A stretch of 64,000 bases of DNA from positions 186,001 through 250,000 of the forward strand of contig NZ_JANHAV010000002.1 in assembly GCF_024464655.1 (NCBI RefSeq), in the 5' to 3' direction. Positions 38,482-47,101 of the stretch are shown piece after piece. The stretch's first letter is position 1. Each line of letters begins with the position of its first letter. The stretch is from Halobellus inordinatus (GTDB lineage: Archaea > Halobacteriota > Halobacteria > Halobacteriales > Haloferacaceae). The notes beneath the pieces were generated by a model. It saw only the letters and a list, made by a program, of their open reading frames with translations. It had not been told where the DNA came from and ran no database searches. A program made the translations under genes and the position numbers.

Positions 38482-40161
38482 TTACATTGCGCCGCCCATA
38501 CCGCCCATGCCGCCCATACCGCCCATGCCGCCGGCGCCGCCGGGTGCGCCGCCTTCGTCGCCGCCGTCGTCGCTGCTGCCGCCCTTGAGGTCGCCAGCGG
38601 CGATGACGTCGTCGATGCGGAGGATCATCACGGCCGCCTCGGTGGCGGACTCGATGGCCTGCGTCTTGACGCGGAGGGGTTCGACGACGCCGTCGTCCTC
38701 CATGTTGACGATGTCACCGGTGTAGGCGTCGAGACCGGCAGCGAAGTCGCCGTCGGAGTGCTCCTTGCGGAGGTTGACGAGCGACTCGATGGGGTCGAGG
38801 CCGGCGTTCTCAGCGAGGGTGCGCGGGATGACGTCCAGCGCTTCGGTGAAGGCCTCGATCGCGAGCTGCTCGCGGCCGCCGACGGAGCTGGCGAACTCGC
38901 CGAGCTCCATCGAGAGTTCGGTCTCGGAGGCGCCGCCGCCGGGCAGGACCTGGCCGTCTTCGAGCGTCGTCTTCACGACGCCGAGGGAGTCCTCGATGGC
39001 GCGCTCGAGTTCGTCGACGACGTGCTCGGTGCCGCCGCGGAGGATGAGCGTGACGGACTTGGCGTCCTCGACGTCCTCGACGAAGATGCGCTCATCGCCG
39101 CCGATGTCCTTCTGGGCGACGGAGCCGGCGAAGCCGAGGTCGTCGGCTTCGATGTCGTCGAGCGAGCCGACGACGTTGCCGCCGGTCGCGCGGGCCAGCC
39201 GCTTCAGGTCGGAGGACTTCGCGCGGCGGACCGCGAGGATGCCCTCCTTCGCGAGGTAGTGCTGGGCCATATCGTCGATACCGTCGCCGACGAAGACTAC
39301 GTCAGCGCCGACGTCGACGAGCTGATCGACCATCTCTTTCAGCTGTTCTTCTTCCTGATCGAGGAACTGCTGAAGCTGGTCGGGGTCGGTGACGTTGACT
39401 TCGGCGTCGATCTCGGTCTCGCGAACTTCGAGGGCACCGTCGAACAGCGCGACGTTGGCGTCCTCGACGCCGTACGGCATATTCTCGTGGACGCGCTCTT
39501 TGTCCACGATGACGCCCTCGACGAGCTCGGAGTTGTCGATCGAGCCGCCGACGACCTTCTCGACGGAGACGTTGTCCGTGTCGATGCTCTCCTCGTCGGC
39601 GACCGCGACCACGGCGTCGACGACGAGTTCGGCCAGCAGGTCCTTCGAGGATTCGGCGCCCTTGCCGGTCATCGCCGTCTCGGCGATCTTGACGAGGGTG
39701 TCGCGGTCCTCCTCGGAGACCTCGATGGCGTTCTCCTCGAGAATCTCCTTGGCCTTCTCTGCGGCCTGGCGGTACCCCTGTGCGATGGTGGTGGCGTGGA
39801 CGTCCTGCTCGATGAGCTCCTCGGCCTGATCGAGGAGTTCACCAGCGACGACGACAGCCGTCGTGGTCCCGTCGCCGACCTCGTCTTCCTGGGTCTCGGA
39901 GACCTCGACGATCATATTCGCCGCGGGGTGGTCGATGTCCATCTCCTTGAGGATCGTTACGCCGTCGTTCGTGACGACGACAGACCCGCCGGAGTCGACG
40001 AGCATCTTGTCCATCCCTTTCGGACCCAGCGTGGTCCGGACGGACTCGGCGACCGCCTTCCCTGCCGAGATGTTCATCGACTGCGCGTCCTTCCCCTGTG
40101 TGCGCTGGGAGTCTTCGCCCAGGATGATCATGGGCTGACCCTGCTGCATTCGCTGAGACAT
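38482..40161 (-). CDS. Thermosome subunit (group II chaperonin)
   Basis: A 559-residue subunit of the archaeal group II chaperonin that folds proteins in an ATP-driven double ring. Seen: the start [46 protein letters not shown] for ATP, and late [14 protein letters not shown]. The C-terminus is a Gly-Met rich tail (GGMGGMGGM) typical of haloarchaeal thermosomes. I use Met at 40161; another Met two codons earlier is possible. A 15-bp palindrome lies between the TATA box and the start. Confidence 0.97.
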   Translation of the reverse strand: MSQRMQQGQPMIILGEDSQRTQGKDAQSMNISAGKAVAESVRTTLGPKGMDKMLVDSGGSVVVTNDGVTILKEMDIDHPAANMIVEVSETQEDEVGDGTTTAVVVAGELLDQAEELIEQDVHATTIAQGYRQAAEKAKEILEENAIEVSEEDRDTLVKIAETAMTGKGAESSKDLLAELVVDAVVAVADEESIDTDNVSVEKVVGGSIDNSELVEGVIVDKERVHENMPYGVEDANVALFDGALEVRETEIDAEVNVTDPDQLQQFLDQEEEQLKEMVDQLVDVGADVVFVGDGIDDMAQHYLAKEGILAVRRAKSSDLKRLARATGGNVVGSLDDIEADDLGFAGSVAQKDIGGDERIFVEDVEDAKSVTLILRGGTEHVVDELERAIEDSLGVVKTTLEDGQVLPGGGASETELSMELGEFASSVGGREQLAIEAFTEALDVIPRTLAENAGLDPIESLVNLRKEHSDGDFAAGLDAYTGDIVNMEDDGVVEPLRVKTQAIESATEAAVMILRIDDVIAAGDLKGGSSDDGGDEGGAPGGAGGMGGMGGMGGMGGAM

Positions 40162-40197
40162 AATCAACCGTTGATTGTTTGTGATTCTATAAAAAAG
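40162..40197 (-). promoter_or_regulatory. Thermosome promoter with palindrome at the start site
   Basis: The TATA box CTTTTTTATAG (40187-40197) is about 30 bp before the thermosome ATG. AATCAAC-C-GTTGATT (40162-40176), a perfect 7-bp inverted repeat, covers the expected transcription start. This is where a repressor or heat-shock regulator could bind. Confidence 0.6.
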
Positions 40198-40335
40198 TAA
40201 CGCTACCGGCTCCAGAAACCCCGACTGCGGACGACGAAAGCCGTGGTAAAGGTTGACATAATGGTGTTTTTATATTCTCACTTCGGTCACGCCTATGCAA
40301 AGCCCTATTATCCGAACTCGCCTTACGAACGTTCG

Positions 40336-41109
40336 ATGACGCTCCGGGAGTTCATCGACGAATTTGCGGACGGCGGCCACACCGCGTCCCTCTCTATAGT
40401 CAACAGCGACCAGCCGCCGATGGTCGCACAAATGCTGGAGTCGCTCTTCGATGAGCAGCCCGTTTCCGTTTCGGAGGTCAGCCGCGTTCTGTCCGATTCG
40501 AACGTCGTCCAGTTGCGCCGCGACGGCAGCGTCGTCGCCGAGTCGGCGTTCAGCGACGTTCGCGACTCGATTCTCGCGGTCAACTCGGACATCTACATCA
40601 CGGGTACGCGTCCGCTCTCGGAAGTCGAGACTCCCGAAGTCGTCCGCAACCTGGAAGGCACCCGCTTCCGCGTCCGCGGCTACCCGGCCGGCACGAAAGG
40701 CAAACTGCTCCTCATCGAAATCTCCCGGTACATCGAGGCGATGGCGCTGCAGCACGGGGTGGGCGAACTTCACACTGGCTTTCAGCGACTCTCGCGGATC
40801 ACCGACGAGCGGGGCACCGCACGTGCGTACGAACAGCTATCGCAGACCGATCTCGACCTGCACGTCTACGGAATCGGCGATCCGCGTCCGTTCGATACGT
40901 GGTCTGTGGCCGTCCACAACGACGACGTCCCGGAGATCCGAAACGGCTGGTTCGTCGTCTTCGCACCGCCTCCGGATAGCGACGCCGAGGGTGCTGCCCT
41001 CGTCGCAATCACCGAAGACGACGAGGTGTGGGACGGCGTCTGGGTACTCGACGCCGACGCCGCGCGGCAAGTCGCGTCGTATCTCTGCGACGAACACGGC
41101 GCGGCGTAG
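40336..41109 (+). CDS. DICT-domain sensory protein
   Basis: A 257-residue protein matching the DICT sensory domain found alongside diguanylate cyclases and two-component systems in bacteria, here stand-alone as common in haloarchaea. Start MTLREFIDEFADGGHTASLSIVNSD and the run EISRYIEAMALQHGVGELHTGFQRLSRITDE support it. Length matches other haloarchaeal members. The ATG at 40336 follows TATA TTTTTATATT (about 40266-40275) by 60 bp. Upstream ATGs exist in frame, so the start is less certain. Ligand unknown. Divergent from the thermosome gene. Confidence 0.84.
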   Translation: MTLREFIDEFADGGHTASLSIVNSDQPPMVAQMLESLFDEQPVSVSEVSRVLSDSNVVQLRRDGSVVAESAFSDVRDSILAVNSDIYITGTRPLSEVETPEVVRNLEGTRFRVRGYPAGTKGKLLLIEISRYIEAMALQHGVGELHTGFQRLSRITDERGTARAYEQLSQTDLDLHVYGIGDPRPFDTWSVAVHNDDVPEIRNGWFVVFAPPPDSDAEGAALVAITEDDEVWDGVWVLDADAARQVASYLCDEHGAA

Positions 41110-41252
41110 CACCGACCTTCCGAGCGGCTATCCCTTTGATACCACGACGTATACTGCGGCTTGCCGTTCCGCCGTCGCAGACGCGGCCGCGTCGCTGGAA
41201 TCGAATAGCCTGATAGTCGAAAAACGAGCGCCTCGCCGATCCAGAGACCGAC

Positions 41253-41795
41253 TCAGCCCGACTGTCGGACGTCGAAGCCCTGCGTCAGTTCGTTGTGTTT
41301 CCGTTCGAGGAACGAGTAGACCGCACCGTGGGGAGCCCCGTCGAGGATCATCCCGACGGCCCGGCGGACGGCGTCGACTTCTTCGGGCTGACCGATGACG
41401 CCCAGGGTCGTACCCTTGATGACGACTTCGGCACCGGTGAGTTCCTCCATCAGTTCCCGAGTCCGGCCGTTCTCGCCGATGAGGCGGCCTTTCTGTCGCT
41501 GGAGGTCGTTCTTGTTTCGCGTGTGCGATTCGAGGTCGACGAGTTCGAACGTCCGGAGCTCGTCGTCGAGGATCGACAGCGCCGCCTCGGGCGTGAATCC
41601 GCGCCCGATCGCCCGAACCACGTCGGGGGCGAGCATTCCGCTCACGGGATCGCCGACGTCGTCGATGGCGACCGCCCCGCTCTCGGAGTCGATGTCGAGA
41701 CGTACTTCGGCCCGGCGTTCGATCTCGCGCATCGTCTCACCACCCTCGCCGATGAGGACGCCGATGCGGTCCTGCGGGACCTTTACGTGTTTCAT
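41253..41795 (-). CDS. pno1: KH-domain ribosome biogenesis protein Pno1 (Rrp20/Dim2-like)
   Basis: A 180-residue RNA-binding protein with two KH domains. KH1 is VPQDRIGVLIGEGGETMREIERR and KH2 includes NDLQRQKGRLIGENGRTRELMEELTG, each with the GxxG loop. Archaeal Pno1/Dim2 homologues act with Nob1 and the small subunit in 3' end maturation of 16S rRNA. It is the last of three genes with rio1 and eif1a, all read leftward. CTTAAA at about -25 to the ATG may give it its own promoter, and family A element 2 lies just upstream of that. Confidence 0.93.
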   Translation of the reverse strand: MKHVKVPQDRIGVLIGEGGETMREIERRAEVRLDIDSESGAVAIDDVGDPVSGMLAPDVVRAIGRGFTPEAALSILDDELRTFELVDLESHTRNKNDLQRQKGRLIGENGRTRELMEELTGAEVVIKGTTLGVIGQPEEVDAVRRAVGMILDGAPHGAVYSFLERKHNELTQGFDVRQSG

Positions 41796-41858
41796 ACACC
41801 CCGCTACCCGGCGGAACGGTTTAAGAGTTTGTTCGAGAATGTACCGCGGTCACATGCC

Positions 41859-41945
41859 CTGTAGTAGCGTTTGCACCTGATTGCACAGCCGATCGCACGG
41901 CTGCGTGCGAGTCGGTGCGTGAAGACTTGCAAACGCTACTGTAGC
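41859..41945 (-). repeat. Palindromic element family A, copy 2
   Basis: Same family as 15922 and 45174, here in reverse, oriented toward pno1. Outer stem on the minus strand is GCGTTTGCA with TGCAAACGC, and inner CTCGCACG pairs with CGTGCGA. Both loop segments, AAGTCTTCACGCACC and GCAATCAG, are conserved. It lies between the rio1 stop and the pno1 TATA region, about 64 bp from the pno1 ATG. Confidence 0.85.
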
Positions 41946-41953
41946 AACCCCAT

Positions 41954-42862
41954 TCAGGAGCCAGCGTCGTCCGGATTCTCGGGTGTCCCGGACGGCTCCG
42001 GCTCGACTTCGGTGACGAAGTCGTAGAGGTCCGTCCCGCTCACCTCGATGCCCTGTCGACTGAAGAACGCGGCCACGTTGCGGCAGTCCCGGCGGAGGAA
42101 CTCGTCGGCGTTCGGGTGATGGATCGTCACCGCCTGTCCGAGGTCGATCACGACGAGTTCGCCGTCGTGGATGATCATATTGTACTCCGAGAGGTCGCCG
42201 TGGACGAGCCCCGCCGAGTAGAGCCGCCGCATATATTCGCGCACGACTTCGTAGGCCGTCTCGGGGTTCTCCACGTCGACTTCGGCCAGTCGCCGGGCGC
42301 GGTCTTCGACGAGCCCGACGAGTTCCATCACGAGGACGTTGCGTTCGACGGCGATCGGTTCGGGGACGCGAACGCCTGCTTCTCGCGCCCGTTTGAGATT
42401 CGCGAACTCCTTGCGGGTCCACGCGAGCACGATCTGCTTTTTGTCGTTGCCGAGCCCCTCGAACCGGGGGTCCCCTTCCAGGTACTCGCGCATCTGCCGG
42501 AAGTTCGAGGCGTTGATGCGGTAGATCTTGACGGCGACGTCGCGCTCCTCGTCGTCTTTCCTCCCGAGTGCTTCGTAGACGTTCGCCTCTTTGCCGGTCG
42601 AGATCGGTCCGCCGAAGGCGTCGACGTAGCCGTCCTGGACGAGTTTGTAGATCGCCGCGAACGTGGCGTCGTCGAAGACCGACTGCTCGACTTTGAACTG
42701 ATCGGCGTCCTTCAGGCGCTTGCGGAACTCGTCGAACTCGCGGTCCCGACGCCGGGCGATCCGATCGGCCTCGGTGTCGGTGACGTCGATCTCTTCCCAC
42801 TCGTCGCCCACACCCTCGGCCTCCTCGGGCTCCAGAAATCCGTACTCGTCTGGATCACTCAT
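41954..42862 (-). CDS. rio1: RIO-type serine/threonine kinase Rio1
   Basis: A 302-residue atypical protein kinase involved in 40S/30S ribosomal subunit maturation. It has the RIO phosphate loop ISTGKEANVYEA (Lys91 region), the catalytic HGDLSEYNMII (Asp223, Asn228) and the metal-binding VIDLGQAV (Asp240). An acidic N-terminal segment precedes it. Neighbours aIF1A upstream and Pno1 downstream strengthen a ribosome-biogenesis context; this gene order is familiar in archaea. Confidence 0.96.
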   Translation of the reverse strand: MSDPDEYGFLEPEEAEGVGDEWEEIDVTDTEADRIARRRDREFDEFRKRLKDADQFKVEQSVFDDATFAAIYKLVQDGYVDAFGGPISTGKEANVYEALGRKDDEERDVAVKIYRINASNFRQMREYLEGDPRFEGLGNDKKQIVLAWTRKEFANLKRAREAGVRVPEPIAVERNVLVMELVGLVEDRARRLAEVDVENPETAYEVVREYMRRLYSAGLVHGDLSEYNMIIHDGELVVIDLGQAVTIHHPNADEFLRRDCRNVAAFFSRQGIEVSGTDLYDFVTEVEPEPSGTPENPDDAGS

Positions 42863-42982
42863 CGGTGTGGGTTGGGGGCTCGGTCTGAATCGCTGTACGA
42901 AAAGACGGCGTCGGCGTCGATCCCGGCCACGGACTCCACTCCGTCGAGAACGCCCCGCGTCGGGTCCACGCCGACACTCGGA

Positions 42983-43273
42983 TCACTGGATGTGTCCTTC
43001 CTCGCGGAGCTGGTCGGCCTCGGACTTCTCGTAGCGCCAGGTGATGTCCCCTTTTTCGTCCTGCCAGTCCCACGGTTCGACGAGGACGACGTCGTCCTCG
43101 CGGATCCAGATGCGCTTTTGCATCCGGCCGGGGATTCGTGCGGTGCGCTCGACGCCGTCGGCACACCGGACTTTCACGCGGTTCGCCCCGAGCATATTCG
43201 TGACGACGGCGAACACCTCGTCGTCGTCGGGCATCCGGAGGTCACGTCGCCCCCCGTTCTCGTCGTCGCTCAT
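42983..43273 (-). CDS. eif1A: Translation initiation factor aIF1A
   Basis: A 96-residue OB-fold factor that binds the decoding site of the small subunit during initiation. Seen: [45 protein letters not shown], the canonical aIF1A core, and [14 protein letters not shown]. Met at 43273 was chosen because the extended frame is arginine-rich and not conserved. The rio1 gene begins 120 bp downstream in the same direction. Confidence 0.96.
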   Translation of the reverse strand: MSDDENGGRRDLRMPDDDEVFAVVTNMLGANRVKVRCADGVERTARIPGRMQKRIWIREDDVVLVEPWDWQDEKGDITWRYEKSEADQLREEGHIQ

Positions 43274-43460
43274 ACGCGGGCGTTCGTCGCGCCCCGGTTT
43301 AAGTTCTGCGAGAGGCGTCGTAACCGACGCTCCAGAACGATTTCGTCTATGCGCTCCTGGTCGGTCGTGTCCCCGAACGGCCTCAGGCGACGGTTGGCCA
43401 GCCGTTTCCGAACGAAACCCAGACGACAGTGTCATACGCGCGCCGTCGGTACCGGCGTGT

Positions 43461-44768
43461 ATGGATTCCGATACGCTCCTCGTCGCCGGTGGCCGGGTGC
43501 TCCGCCCCGACGGCGACGTCGTGGACGCAGACGTGCTGATCGACCGCACGGCCGGCCGGATCGAGGCCGTCGGCTCGAAGCTGGCGACCGAACACGACGC
43601 CGACGAGACGCTCGACGCCTCGGGCGGACTCGTGATGCCCGGGTTAGTCAACGCACACACCCACGTCGCGATGACGCTTCTCCGGGGCTACGCCGACGAC
43701 AAGCCGCTCGACGCGTGGCTCCGCGAGGACATCTGGCCCGCAGAGGCAGCGCTCACTGCCGAGGACGTCCGCGCCGGCACCGAACTCGGCCTCGTCGAGA
43801 TGATTCGCTCGGGGACGACGACGTTCGCGGATATGTACTTCCACGTCCCCGAGATCGTCGAGGCCGTCGACGAGGCGGGAATGCGCGCCCGCGTCGGTCA
43901 CGGCGTCGTTACCGTCGGAAAGGACGAGGCGGAGGCCCGCGCAGACGTTCAGGAGAGCCTCGACGTCGCTCGCGAGTACGACGGCGCCGCCGACGGTCGG
44001 ATCCGAACGGCCGTGATGCCGCACTCGCTGACGACCGTCGACGAGGACCTCCTACGGGAGGCCGTCACCGACGCGCACGACGCCGGCATCCCGATCCACA
44101 CACACGCCAACGAGACTCGGGACGAAGTCGAGCCGATCGTCGCCGAGCGCGACGAGCGTCCCCTCGCGTACGCCGACGACGTCGGTCTCCTCTCGGATTC
44201 GGACTTCCTCGCGCACGGCGTCCACGTCGACGAGAGCGAGATCGACCTGCTGGCCGAGCGTGGCACGGCGGTCGTCCACTGCCCGGCGTCGAATATGAAA
44301 CTCGCCTCCGGGATTGCACCGGTGCAGAAACTGCTCGACGCGGGCGTGACGGTCGGTCTCGGCACCGACGGCGCCGCCTCGAACAACGACCTCGACCTCT
44401 TCGACGAACTCCGCGACGCCGCGATGATCGGCAAACTCGGGGCCGACGATGCCTCGGCCGTCCCCGCGGAAGCGGCCGTACAGATGGCGACGCAGGGCGG
44501 CGCCGAGGCGCTTTCGCTCCCTGGTGGCCGCGTGGAGGCCGGCGCCGCCGCGGATCTCGCGATTATCGACCTCGACGCGCCGCACCTCGCGCCCGCGCAC
44601 GATCTCGTGAGCCATCTGGCGTACGCCGTCCGCGGATCAGACGTCCGCCATACGGTCTGTGACGGACAGATCCTGATGCAGGATCGCGAACTCACGACCC
44701 TCGACGAAAAGCAGGTCGTCGAGACGGCGCGACGACGCGCGGTCGACCTCGTCGCGCGCGCGGAGTGA
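43461..44768 (+). CDS. mtaD: Amidohydrolase: S-adenosylhomocysteine/MTA/5'-deoxyadenosine deaminase
   Basis: A 435-residue metal-dependent amidohydrolase of the ATZ/TRZ group. Zinc ligands appear in [18 protein letters not shown], later [18 protein letters not shown] and [14 protein letters not shown]. This is the deaminase that converts SAH, MTA or 5'-deoxyadenosine to inosyl forms in archaea. The S-adenosylhomocysteine hydrolase gene lies 580 bp away in the same direction, which supports action on by-products of SAM. It faces the HTH gene with no intervening base. Confidence 0.9.
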   Translation: MDSDTLLVAGGRVLRPDGDVVDADVLIDRTAGRIEAVGSKLATEHDADETLDASGGLVMPGLVNAHTHVAMTLLRGYADDKPLDAWLREDIWPAEAALTAEDVRAGTELGLVEMIRSGTTTFADMYFHVPEIVEAVDEAGMRARVGHGVVTVGKDEAEARADVQESLDVAREYDGAADGRIRTAVMPHSLTTVDEDLLREAVTDAHDAGIPIHTHANETRDEVEPIVAERDERPLAYADDVGLLSDSDFLAHGVHVDESEIDLLAERGTAVVHCPASNMKLASGIAPVQKLLDAGVTVGLGTDGAASNNDLDLFDELRDAAMIGKLGADDASAVPAEAAVQMATQGGAEALSLPGGRVEAGAAADLAIIDLDAPHLAPAHDLVSHLAYAVRGSDVRHTVCDGQILMQDRELTTLDEKQVVETARRRAVDLVARAE

Positions 44769-45104
44769 TCACTCGGAGACGACGTCGACGCCGTCGTCCG
44801 TGACCGAGACGGTCAGCGATTCGATCGACCGCTCGTAGACGCTCGCGTGCCGCCCGTTCTCGACGTCCACGCGGACGGTCTCTTCCAGTAACCCCGCGTC
44901 GACGAGTTTGCTGGTCTCCCGATACACCGTCGACAGCGGTACGCCGGACCGATCGCTGAGTTCGCAGGCCGTGGCTGGCCGCCCTGCCGCTCGGAGGAGA
45001 GCGACGCCGGTATCGCTCGCCAAAAGCGTGAGCGCCTTCGACCGCGGTAGCGTGGTTTCAGCGCCGCCCTCGCCACGACGCTGCTCACCATCAGGTGCAG
45101 ACAT
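44769..45104 (-). CDS. Small winged-helix regulator
   Basis: A 111-residue DNA-binding protein. ALTLLASDTGVALLRAAGRPATACELSDRSGVPLSTVYRETSKLVDAGLLEETVRVD is a clear winged helix, with recognition helix STVYRETSKL. No sensor domain follows beyond a short beta segment. It lies between mtaD and ahcY, so control of the SAM-salvage genes is a reasonable inference. Its stop abuts that of mtaD. Divergent from ahcY across family A element 3. Confidence 0.88.
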   Translation of the reverse strand: MSAPDGEQRRGEGGAETTLPRSKALTLLASDTGVALLRAAGRPATACELSDRSGVPLSTVYRETSKLVDAGLLEETVRVDVENGRHASVYERSIESLTVSVTDDGVDVVSE

Positions 45105-45173
45105 CTACAACGACTATTGTGGGCCACGAGTCTTGAAAGATTCTGCCGCGCGCTGTCGAATCGACTGCTGATA

Positions 45174-45255
45174 TCGTAGCATTTGCAAGTCTTCACGCAC
45201 CCGAGCAGACGCTGCGTGCGCTCGGGTGCGCAATCAGTTGCAAATGCGACTGTAG
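45174..45255 (+). repeat. Palindromic element family A, copy 3
   Basis: Same layout as copies 1 and 2, oriented toward ahcY, about 97 bp before its ATG. Here the outer stem is GCATTTGCA with TGCAAATGC: both strands changed relative to copies 1 and 2, keeping pairing. The inner stem is rewritten as CGCACCCGAGC with GCTCGGGTGCG. Conserved strands are AAGTCTTCACGCACC and GCAATCAGTTG. Confidence 0.85.
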
Positions 45256-45351
45256 GTCCGGTTTTGGCCGGCGCTTGTCGTGGCCGACCGCTTCCACGCA
45301 ACAAAATAGGGGTTCGGTAGCGTTTTGCCGCACCTGACCGAACGCCGGGGT

Positions 45352-46635
45352 ATGAGTACGTACCCGCCTATCGGAGAGCAACTCGACGACTTCGAGTCCG
45401 CTCGCGAAGAGGGCCGTCGGAAGATGGACTGGGCGCTCCAGCATATGCCCATCCTCCGGGAACTGCGCGAGCAGTTCCGAGAGTCGAAACCGCTCGCCGG
45501 GCAGACGATCGGGATGGCGATGCACGTCGAGGCCAAAACCGCGAACCTCGTCGAACTCCTCGCGCTCGGCGGCGCCGAGGTCGCCATCACCGGCTGTAAT
45601 CCCCTCTCGACGCACGACGACGTGAGCGCGGCGCTCGACGCCAACGACGACATCACCTCCTACGCCAAGCGCGGCGTCGGCGAGGACGACTATTACGCCG
45701 CCATCGAGTCGGTCGTCGACCACGAGCCGACGATCACCGTCGACGACGGGATGGATATGGTCTACGCCATCCACGAGGACTACCCCGAACTCATCGACAC
45801 GATCGTCGGCGGGGCCGAGGAGACGACGACCGGCGTCCACCGACTGCGCGCGATGGACGACGACGGCGAACTCCGCTATCCGGTCTTCGCCGTCAACGAC
45901 ACGCCGATGAAGCGCCTCTTCGACAACGTCCACGGCACCGGCGAGTCCTCGCTCGCGACGATCGCGATGACGACGAACCTCTCCTACGCCGGCAAGAACG
46001 TCGTCGTCGCCGGCTACGGCTACTGCGGGAAGGGCGTCGCGAAGAAGGCCGCCGGCCAGAACGCGAACGTCATCGTCACCGAGGTCGAACCGCGCCGCGC
46101 GCTGGAAGCGCATATGGAAGGCTACGACGTGATGCCGATGAACGAGGCCGCCGAGATCGGCGACGTGTTCGTCACGACGACCGGCAACCGCGACGTCATC
46201 ACCCGCGAAGACTTCGAGGTGATGGACGACGGCGTCCTGCTCGCGAACGCCGGCCACTTCGACGTCGAGATCGACCTCGACGCGCTCTCGGACCTCGCGG
46301 TCGACGAGTACGAGGCTCGCGACGGCGTCCGCGCCTACGAGATGGCCGACGGCCGCCGTCTCAACGTCATCGCCGAGGGCCGTCTGGTCAACCTCGCCTC
46401 TCCGATCGCGCTCGGCCATCCCGTGGAGGTGATGGACCAGTCGTTCGGTATTCAGGCGGTCTGTGTCCGCGAACTCGTCGAACACGGCGAGGAGTACGAC
46501 GCCGGCGTCCACGACGTCCCCGACGACCTCGACCGGGAGGTCGCAGAGATCAAACTCGACGCCGAGGGCGTCGACATCGACTCGCTGACGGAGACGCAGG
46601 CGGAGTATATGGATAGCTGGAGTCACGGCACATAG
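45352..46635 (+). CDS. ahcY: Adenosylhomocysteinase (S-adenosyl-L-homocysteine hydrolase)
   Basis: A 427-residue NAD-dependent hydrolase that splits SAH into adenosine and homocysteine. Seen: GMAMHVEAKTANLVELLALGGAEV near the N-terminus, NDTPMKRLFDNVHGTGES with the active-site region, and the NAD-binding VVVAGYGYCGKGVAKKAAG. The C-terminal tail ends MDSWSHGT, of the shortened archaeal type. ATG 45352 is chosen because MSTYPPIGEQLDDFESAREEG is a natural N-terminus. Confidence 0.97.
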   Translation: MSTYPPIGEQLDDFESAREEGRRKMDWALQHMPILRELREQFRESKPLAGQTIGMAMHVEAKTANLVELLALGGAEVAITGCNPLSTHDDVSAALDANDDITSYAKRGVGEDDYYAAIESVVDHEPTITVDDGMDMVYAIHEDYPELIDTIVGGAEETTTGVHRLRAMDDDGELRYPVFAVNDTPMKRLFDNVHGTGESSLATIAMTTNLSYAGKNVVVAGYGYCGKGVAKKAAGQNANVIVTEVEPRRALEAHMEGYDVMPMNEAAEIGDVFVTTTGNRDVITREDFEVMDDGVLLANAGHFDVEIDLDALSDLAVDEYEARDGVRAYEMADGRRLNVIAEGRLVNLASPIALGHPVEVMDQSFGIQAVCVRELVEHGEEYDAGVHDVPDDLDREVAEIKLDAEGVDIDSLTETQAEYMDSWSHGT

Positions 46636-46674
46636 CCGTCTCGCCGACCGCGCGGGCTGCCCCGCACTCGATTG

Positions 46675-47100
46675 CTACTGACCCCACGTCCACTTCGCGT
46701 CGAGAACGTAGCGATAGATCCCGCTCATCAGGATCGCGGCGCCGTTCGCGACCAGATACGGGATGGCTCGCCACTCGACGAGCAGATACAGCACCGCGAG
46801 TTGGATCGGAATCGCCGTCCCGCGGACGACGTTCGTCTTGAGGAGTCCGAACAGATACTCCGCAGTCCCGGTGTTCTGGGTCGCCTGAAACGTCCAGGCG
46901 TTGTTGAGGACGTACGAGAGCACGATCGTGATCTCGATCGCGATCACCGCGCCGACGAGGTAGTACAGGCCGACAGTGTCGACGAACAGCCACAGCAGCA
47001 GCATCTGAATCCCGGCGGTGACGGCTCCGACGATGACGAATCGCCGGAGCTGCAGCGCGAGCGGACCGCTATGGAGATTGCGTAAGAAGCTCCGGATCAT
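46675..47100 (-). CDS. GtrA-family membrane protein
   Basis: A 141-residue protein with four membrane segments. The family pattern LRRFVIVGAVTAGIQMLLLWLFVD, then SYVLNNAWTFQATQNTGTAEY, and the end DAKWTWG is plain GtrA, a group thought to move lipid-linked sugars across membranes for surface polysaccharides. The ATG at 47100 follows the sulfatase stop by one base, so the two are expressed together. Confidence 0.9.
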   Translation of the reverse strand: MIRSFLRNLHSGPLALQLRRFVIVGAVTAGIQMLLLWLFVDTVGLYYLVGAVIAIEITIVLSYVLNNAWTFQATQNTGTAEYLFGLLKTNVVRGTAIPIQLAVLYLLVEWRAIPYLVANGAAILMSGIYRYVLDAKWTWGQ

Positions 47101-47101
47101 C

